Assembly (NCBI RefSeq): GCF_014195485.1
Contig: NZ_JACIBU010000001.1
Location: 868,001-932,000, forward strand
Length of the DNA: 64,000 nucleotides
Direction: 5' to 3'
DNA from: Modestobacter versicolor
Lineage (GTDB): Bacteria > Actinomycetota > Actinomycetes > Mycobacteriales > Geodermatophilaceae
This document shows positions 59,455-64,000 of this stretch, one piece after another. The translations under genes were made by a program, and so were the position numbers. A model generated the notes under the pieces. It was not told where the DNA came from. It searched no databases and saw only the letters and a program-made list of their open reading frames with translations. Each line of letters opens with the position of its first letter. Position 1 is the stretch's first letter.

Positions 59455-60219
59455 TCACCGCTCGGGAGCCTGCGGCCGGGGGACGCGGCGGGTCTGCCGC
59501 ACCCGGGCCAGCAGCGCACCGCCCTCGGCACGCAGCTCCGCGTCGTCCACGGCGACGTCCGCGTCGTGCCAGGTCGTCCACTGGTCGATCCGCACCCAGT
59601 CCGCGGGCCCGGGAGCCGCGGCCGCCAGGTGCGCGGTCAGCTCGACGGTCGCCATCGGCAGCGGGGTGGTGCGGACGGCGAACAGCGACGGGGGCAGCGC
59701 GTCGAACAGCACGCCGAGCCGCACGAGCGGCGCCAGGTCGCCGTTGACGCGCACCCAGGCGCACAGCCGCGGGTCGCCGCCGCCGGCGAGCGGCCGGTCG
59801 GCCCCCAGCGCGCGGATCTCGGTGTGGTCGGCGATCGGCACGAGGTCGCGGGGGAGCGCGAAGGGCTCGCCGTCCTCGGGGCGGCCGACGGCGACCGGTG
59901 GGCCAGGGGTGACGACCGGCGACACCGGGACGGCGACCGTCAGCGTGCGCGCCACCGCACGCAGACCGCCGTCCTGGTGCAGCTCGCTGCGCACGCTCGC
60001 CGTCCGGCCCGGCCGGTCGACGGCCGCGGCCACGCCGACCTCAGCGCCGGCCCGGACCGGCCCGAGCAGGTGGGCGCTCACCGACCGCGGCGCGGCGCCG
60101 GTCAGCCCGGCCGCGGCGTCGAGCAGGTGGCCGACCAGCAGGCCGCCCTGGATGCTGCTGAACGACCGCCAGCTCGGCTCGAACTGCAGCACCCGCCGGC
60201 CGTCGAGGAGCCCGGTCAC
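59455..60219 (-). CDS. Acyl-CoA thioesterase family (double hotdog) protein
   Basis: 254 aa from GTG 60219, overlapping the SDR stop by four bases. Two hotdog halves: WRSFSSIQGGLLVGHLLDAA, then RSVSAHLLGPVRAGAEVGVA, GRTASVRSELHQDGGLRAVA; and PLVRLGVLFDALPPSLFAVR, MATVELTAHLAAAAPGPADW in the second. This is the TesB-like PF13622 arrangement. It should hydrolyse an acyl-CoA. Co-transcribed with the SDR upstream, behind an unusual 23-bp operator. Confidence 0.85.
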   Translation of the reverse strand: MTGLLDGRRVLQFEPSWRSFSSIQGGLLVGHLLDAAAGLTGAAPRSVSAHLLGPVRAGAEVGVAAAVDRPGRTASVRSELHQDGGLRAVARTLTVAVPVSPVVTPGPPVAVGRPEDGEPFALPRDLVPIADHTEIRALGADRPLAGGGDPRLCAWVRVNGDLAPLVRLGVLFDALPPSLFAVRTTPLPMATVELTAHLAAAAPGPADWVRIDQWTTWHDADVAVDDAELRAEGGALLARVRQTRRVPRPQAPER

Positions 60220-60914
60220 GGCAGCTGCGGGTAGAGGGCGGCGACCCCACCGGCCAGCCCGGCCTGCACCTGGCGGCTGACGTCGTCGGCGAGGACCTCG
60301 TGGGCCCCGGCGGCGATGCCGTCGACGGCGGTGCGGGCGACGTCGGCCGGGTCGGACTTCGGCACCGACAGCCCGGCGGTCATGTCGGTGTCGACGTAGC
60401 CGACGTGCAGCCCGGCGACCCGGATGCCGCGGGGGGCGAGCTGGACCCGCAGCGCGTTGGTCATCGCCCAGGAGGCGGACTTGGCCGCGCAGTAGGCCCC
60501 GGTGCCGGGGAACGCGATCCAGGACAGCGCGGACAGCACGTTGAACACCGACCCGCCGCCGTTGGCCTCGATCTGCGGGACGAACGCCCGGGTCATCGCC
60601 AGGGTGCCGTAGCAGTTGGTCCGCATCTCGTCCTCGATCGCCGACCAGTCGCCGTCGAGCAGGTCGACCCGGGTGTCGATGCCGGCGTTGTTGACCAGCA
60701 GCGTGACGTCCCCGGTCGCTGCGACGGCCGAGGCCACGGACGCCGGGTCGGTGATGTCCAGCGCGACCTCCGTGGCACCGGGCAGGTCGACGGAGCCCGG
60801 CCGGCGCGCCCCGGCGTAGACCGTGGCCCCGCGGGCGAGCAGCTCCCGGGCGAGGTGCCGGCCGATGCCGCGGTTGGCGCCGGTGACCAGCGCGGTGGTG
60901 GTGGACAGGTCCAT
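60216..60914 (-). CDS. Short-chain dehydrogenase/reductase
   Basis: 232 aa from ATG 60914. Dinucleotide loop VTGANRGIGRHLARELLARG (residues 10-29), NNAG in LLVNNAGIDTR, active Ser in NVLSALSWIAF and the Y-x-x-x-K pair in YCAAKSASWAM. It forms an operon with the thioesterase that overlaps its stop. A perfect 9-bp inverted repeat sits just upstream, so the pair is probably controlled by a repressor not seen in the window. Confidence 0.92.
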   Translation of the reverse strand: MDLSTTTALVTGANRGIGRHLARELLARGATVYAGARRPGSVDLPGATEVALDITDPASVASAVAATGDVTLLVNNAGIDTRVDLLDGDWSAIEDEMRTNCYGTLAMTRAFVPQIEANGGGSVFNVLSALSWIAFPGTGAYCAAKSASWAMTNALRVQLAPRGIRVAGLHVGYVDTDMTAGLSVPKSDPADVARTAVDGIAAGAHEVLADDVSRQVQAGLAGGVAALYPQLP

Positions 60915-60934
60915 GCGGGCTCCTGGGCGGACGG

Positions 60935-60957
60935 GTCGGTTCGGTTGTCGAACCGAC
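60935..60957. promoter_or_regulatory. Operator of the SDR/thioesterase unit
   Basis: GTCGGTTCG-GTTGT-CGAACCGAC: perfect 9-bp arms with a five-base spacer, 20 bases before the SDR start and just downstream of a minus-strand TAGCGT -10 (60967-60972). It should cover the transcription start. Size and form fit a TetR-family site. Confidence 0.7.
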
Positions 60958-61003
60958 AGCGCCCGGACGCTACCGCACTCGGTTGGGGATCCGTACCGAC
61001 TGG

Positions 61004-61315
61004 TCAGCCTCCGGCGGGCGCGGCTCCGGGCGCGGGCGGGTCGTCGCCGTCGGGCCGCGCGGCCGCGCCGTCGGTGCGCTCGAGGCGCTGGCGGATCGCG
61101 GCCACGTTGAGGGCCAGGTCCTCCAGCGCCTCGACGGCCCGGGTGGCGAGCGCGAAGGTCAGGTTCTCCCTCTGCTGACCCGGGCTGGGCTCGCGGTTGC
61201 CCCGGGCCGCCGCGTCCCACGGCTCGGGCCCTCCGGACGCGCCGCCGAACAGCTCGCGCATCATCTGCTGGGCCCGCTCGAAGAACTCGCTGGGGTCGGG
61301 CCGGTCGCTCGACAT
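61004..61315 (-). CDS. Hypothetical protein, 103 aa
   Basis: ATG 61315. MSSDRPDPSEFFERAQQMMR begins a helical N-terminus; the middle LTFALATRAVEALEDLALNV is an amphipathic helix and the tail is Pro/Ala/Gly-rich and disordered. Reminiscent of small actinobacterial proteins that associate with others through a central helix; I do not recognise a family. Same strand as the zinc-ribbon gene 28 bases upstream, so probably one transcript. Confidence 0.6.
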   Translation of the reverse strand: MSSDRPDPSEFFERAQQMMRELFGGASGGPEPWDAAARGNREPSPGQQRENLTFALATRAVEALEDLALNVAAIRQRLERTDGAAARPDGDDPPAPGAAPAGG

Positions 61316-61343
61316 CCGTGCTCCTGTCTCCGGTGCTGCTGGA

Positions 61344-61547
61344 TCAGACCTCGACGGCCGTGCCGCAGATGCCGCAGACCTCGAGCCGGCGTCGTCCCCA
61401 CCGGGCGATCGGGACGAAGAAGACGGTGACCTGCTTGACCGTCTGCACCCGGGCCCACGTCGTGGTGTTGCCGCAGTGCGGGCAGGTGCGCACCTCGCCA
61501 GGACCCAGGTCCTTCTCCTTGGTGCCGAAGCCGAAGAGGAAGAACAT
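61344..61547 (-). CDS. Small zinc-ribbon protein, 67 aa
   Basis: ATG 61547. Two CxxC knuckles: Cys22/Cys25 in RTCPHCGN and Cys58/Cys61 in VCGICGT, with a hydrophobic middle (VKQVTVFFVPIARWG) that resembles the zinc-ribbon-plus-WG pattern of the zf-ribbon_15 group. MFFLFGFGTKEKDLGPGEVR is a typical N-terminus of that family. It probably binds one zinc. Role unknown. Confidence 0.8.
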   Translation of the reverse strand: MFFLFGFGTKEKDLGPGEVRTCPHCGNTTTWARVQTVKQVTVFFVPIARWGRRRLEVCGICGTAVEV

Positions 61548-61638
61548 CCCGCCACCGTAGGCAGCGTGCGCGGCCACCGCCTGGGGAGCGGTGCTGCTCC
61601 CGGTGCACCGTCGACATGTGCCCGTCATCACACAGCCG

Positions 61639-61644
61639 TAGCGT
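61639..61644 (+). promoter_or_regulatory. -10 element giving a likely leaderless permease mRNA
   Basis: TAGCGT ends nine bases before the ATG at 61653, so transcription should begin at or within a few bases of the start codon. No ribosome binding site precedes the ATG. The -35 is not clear. Confidence 0.45.
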
Positions 61645-61652
61645 CATCCCGC

Positions 61653-63080
61653 ATGACCACTTCCGCCGCCGCGGAGAACACCGAGCGCACCGGGCTCAAG
61701 CGTTCGATCACGGCCACGCAGCTCTACTTCTACGTGGTCGGTGACGTCCTCGGGTCGGGCATCTACGTCCTGATCGGCCTGGTGGCCGCAGCCGTCGGCG
61801 GTGCGTTCTGGATGGCCTTCCTGGCCGGGGTCGCGGTGGCCGCCGTCACCGGCCTGGCCTACGCCGAGCTCGTCACCAAGTACCCGCAGGCCGCCGGCGC
61901 CTCGCTGTACGTCAACAAGGCGTTCCGCCGGCCGGTGCTCACCTTCTTCATCACCATCTGCATGCTGTCGGCCAACATGGCCGCCGTCGGGTCGCTGGCC
62001 TCGGGTTTCGTCCGCTACTTCGCCGGGGTCGTCGGGATGTCCGAGGACGCGGTCATCCCGACCCTGCTGATCGCGCTGGCCTTCATCACCCTCATCACGG
62101 TCGTCAACCTGATCGGCATCAGCGAGTCGGTCGCGGTCAACGTGGTCATGACGTTCATCGAGCTCAGCGGCCTGCTGCTCATCATGGTCATCGGCGTCAT
62201 CGCGATCTTCCAGGGCATCTCCGAGCCCGGCGTGCTGCTGGAGTTCAGCGGCGAGGGCAGCAAGGCCATCGCCGTGGTCTCCGGCGTCTCGCTGGCGTTC
62301 TTCGCCATGACCGGGTTCGAGAACGCGGCGAACGTGGCCGAGGAGACGATCGACCCGTCTCGCGCCTTCCCGCGGGCGCTGATCGGCGGCATGGTGACCG
62401 CCGGCGCCGTCTACGTGCTGGTCTCCATCGCGGCGGCGCTCGCCGTGCCGATCGACACCCTGGCCGGCAACACGCTGCTGGAGGTGATCCGCGCCGACCT
62501 GCTGCCCATCTCGGCGAGCGTCATGCTGGTCGTCTTCGGCCTCATCGCCATGGTCGCGATCAGCAACACCGCGCTGGTCACCGTGGTCGCCCAGTCGCGG
62601 ATCCTCTACGGGATGGCCCGCGAGGACGTCGTCCCGGGCGTGTTCGCCACGGTCCACCCGACCCGCCGCAGCCCCTACGTCGCACTGCTGTTCGGCGCCG
62701 CCGTCGTGGGCTCGCTGCTGGTGATCGGCGCGGTCTTCCAGCTCACCGGGTCCGACCTGGACATCGTCGACCGGCTGGCCACCATCACCGTGGTGTTCCT
62801 GCTGTTCATCTACGCGCTGGTGATCGTCGCCTGCCTGAAGCTGCGGGGCAGCGACGAGACGCCGGACACCTACCGGGCGAACACCCCGCTGCTGGTCCTC
62901 GGCATCATCGGCAACCTGCTGGTGCTGGCCTACACGGTCATCGACGACCCGGCCGCGCTGCTGTGGGTGGCCGGGCTGCTGGCGATCGGGCTGCTCCTCT
63001 TCCTGGCCGAGTACTCCAGCAAGAAGCGGGCCCGAACCGGCACTCCCGCCGACGCACCGCCGACCGACAGGGGACTGTGA
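61653..63080 (+). CDS. APC-superfamily amino acid permease
   Basis: 475 aa with twelve transmembrane segments. The first (YFYVVGDVLGSGIYVLIGLV) carries the unwound G-x-G-S-G-I-Y substrate motif of APC carriers. The sixth contains SLAFFAMTGFENAANVAEET, the conserved glycine- and glutamate-rich loop. YPQAAGASLYVNKAF lies in the second to third span. It imports or exchanges amino acids or amines. Its mRNA appears leaderless. The universal stress protein gene follows after three bases, a common APC-USP pairing. Confidence 0.93.
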   Translation: MTTSAAAENTERTGLKRSITATQLYFYVVGDVLGSGIYVLIGLVAAAVGGAFWMAFLAGVAVAAVTGLAYAELVTKYPQAAGASLYVNKAFRRPVLTFFITICMLSANMAAVGSLASGFVRYFAGVVGMSEDAVIPTLLIALAFITLITVVNLIGISESVAVNVVMTFIELSGLLLIMVIGVIAIFQGISEPGVLLEFSGEGSKAIAVVSGVSLAFFAMTGFENAANVAEETIDPSRAFPRALIGGMVTAGAVYVLVSIAAALAVPIDTLAGNTLLEVIRADLLPISASVMLVVFGLIAMVAISNTALVTVVAQSRILYGMAREDVVPGVFATVHPTRRSPYVALLFGAAVVGSLLVIGAVFQLTGSDLDIVDRLATITVVFLLFIYALVIVACLKLRGSDETPDTYRANTPLLVLGIIGNLLVLAYTVIDDPAALLWVAGLLAIGLLLFLAEYSSKKRARTGTPADAPPTDRGL

Positions 63081-63083
63081 GCC

Positions 63084-63542
63084 GTGCACGTCATCGTCGC
63101 GACCGACGGGTCCCAGGCCTCGCTGGCCGCAGCCGGGCAGTTCCAGTGGATCGCGGACTCCCGCGAGATCACCGAGGTCACCGTGGTGGCCGTGGTGAGC
63201 CCGTACGCCGCTGTCCCGTTCGCCAACGAGCTCACCGAGCGCCGCAACGTCGAGCCGACCGACTTCAGCTTCCAGGCGGAGGCCGCGGCCGCGGTCGACG
63301 TGGTCGCCGGGCTGTTCGACGGCTGGGGGCCGACCATCCACACGCAGGTGCGCAGCGGCTCGCCCGCCGCGGAGATCATCCGGGCGGCCCAGGAGGTCGG
63401 CGCGGGCCTCATCTCGCTGGCGTCGGGCAGCCGCGGGCTGACCGCGACCATCCTGCTGGGCACCACGGCGTCACGCGTGCAGCACTCCGCACCCTGCCCG
63501 GTGCTGGTCTGCCGGCCCACCCGCACCGCCGACGGCGGCTGA
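63084..63542 (+). CDS. Universal stress protein
   Basis: 152 aa from GTG 63084 with AGGGGAC upstream. The UspA fold starts MHVIVATDGSQASLAAAGQF with the ATP-contacting Asp, and ends with the nucleotide motif ASGSRGLTATILLGTTASRV (G-x2-G-x9-G-[ST] pattern) followed by PCPVLVCRP. ATP binding is therefore likely. Co-transcribed with the permease and probably modulates it. Confidence 0.93.
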   Translation: MHVIVATDGSQASLAAAGQFQWIADSREITEVTVVAVVSPYAAVPFANELTERRNVEPTDFSFQAEAAAAVDVVAGLFDGWGPTIHTQVRSGSPAAEIIRAAQEVGAGLISLASGSRGLTATILLGTTASRVQHSAPCPVLVCRPTRTADGG

Positions 63543-63582
63543 GCGGCCCGGCGGCTGATCCCGGGGACCTCCCCGGCCCCTG

Positions 63583-64000
63583 TCAGGCCGGCACGTGCTC
63601 GTCGAGCCAGTCGAAGACCCGTTCGCCACGCAGCGCCGCCGCCGCCGGTTCGCAGTGCGCGCCCGCCCCTTCGGCAGCCGAGAAGGGCAGGAGCGTGACG
63701 GGGCAGGTCAGCGCCGCCGCCATCCGCGCGGACTGACCGGGCCAGAACTGCTCGTCCTCGGGATCGGTGATCAGCATCGGGCAGCGGATCCCGGCCAGCT
63801 GCTCGGCGGTCAGCGCGTACTCGCGCGCCGCGGTGAAGAAGTCGAACGGCGAGGTGACCCCGTAGGGCCGCATCCGCCAGGCCAGCAGGGTGCGGGTCGC
63901 GGGGGACACCTTGAGTGCCCAGGACATGTCGGTGTCGAACTTCTGCCGGTCCCCGGCGTCCAGCAGCTTCACCAGGAAGCGGGGGAGCTGCTGGAGCATG
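63583..64000 (-). CDS. Alpha/beta hydrolase, 5' end outside the window
   Basis: The last 138 residues are inside; the frame is open to the window edge. RCPMLITDPEDEQFWPGQSA supplies the acid Asp region and GAGAHCEPAAAALRGERVFD the catalytic His, so this is the C-terminal part of a hydrolase whose nucleophile elbow lies beyond 64000. The Met at 63999 is probably internal. Confidence 0.75.
   Translation of the reverse strand, partial: MLQQLPRFLVKLLDAGDRQKFDTDMSWALKVSPATRTLLAWRMRPYGVTSPFDFFTAAREYALTAEQLAGIRCPMLITDPEDEQFWPGQSARMAAALTCPVTLLPFSAAEGAGAHCEPAAAALRGERVFDWLDEHVPA

Overview
The window is one very GC-rich actinobacterial chromosome segment. Short intergenic gaps, frequent GTG starts and ATGA/GTGA stop-start overlaps are seen throughout. 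A DUF222/HNH (13E12-type) gene, an IdeR/DtxR-style iron-regulated haem locus, LigB-type DNA ligase, HelR and a c-di-AMP riboswitch in front of a secreted cell-wall-type protein all fit Actinomycetia. My best guess is Geodermatophilaceae (Blastococcus/Geodermatophilus/Modestobacter group), but this is inference from style, not from a marker gene. I see no rRNA, tRNA, CRISPR array, prophage or recognisable insertion sequence.

Layout. 1-8.4 kb: a hypothetical gene, a DUF222/HNH nuclease followed by a 19-unit octanucleotide repeat, small ORFs, LigB ligase, a flavodoxin-fold protein, a UPF0104 membrane protein, and a DMT exporter divergent from a LysR regulator. 8.4-17.9 kb: a haem acquisition and degradation locus (lipoprotein HmuT, permease HmuU, ATPase HmuV, a membrane-anchored Ig-like protein, a two-domain HtaA-like protein, an HtaA haem-binding protein with a WxL-like tail, a DUF916 surface protein, haem oxygenase). 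It is controlled by two iron boxes at 8427 and 14876. 17.9-23.9 kb: phenylacetate catabolism (paaABCDE in one direction, paaK plus a TetR regulator in the other, with a shared operator). 24.0-28.2 kb: small regulatory proteins (STAS, HATPase), a c-di-AMP riboswitch driving a secreted coiled-coil protein, and SelO.

28.2-40.9 kb: NmrA-type protein, MMPL transporter with its TetR and tandem operators, a luciferase-like monooxygenase, an alpha/beta hydrolase, secreted aldose epimerase, methyltransferase, DrrAB-type ABC exporter behind a MerR-type promoter, VOC protein, a saccharopine-dehydrogenase-like reductase, and cspA. 41.3-54 kb: a secreted beta-helix protein, HelR (rifamycin resistance) with an upstream near-perfect RAE palindrome, epoxide hydrolase, an XRE/SDR divergent pair, a second MMPL with an operator placed inside its promoter spacer, a quinone-oxidoreductase-like gene beside a decayed MarR remnant, a GNAT protein and a VanY-like carboxypeptidase. 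54-64 kb: FAD oxidoreductase, CmcJ/NvfI-type protein, an MFS transporter fused to a cyclic-nucleotide-binding domain next to a cyclase-like protein, thioesterase, SDR, an APC permease with a universal stress protein, and a hydrolase cut by the window end.

How the parts work together: the haem locus reads as one iron-repressed pathway from surface capture (HtaA/WxL/DUF916), through uptake (HmuTUV), to iron release (HmuO). The paa genes give activation of phenylacetate to its CoA thioester and epoxidation, without the later ring-opening and beta-oxidation genes. The most novel candidates are the HtaA-WxL/DUF916 surface haem module, the cyclase-like/MFS-CNB pair, and several well-formed but orphan operators.
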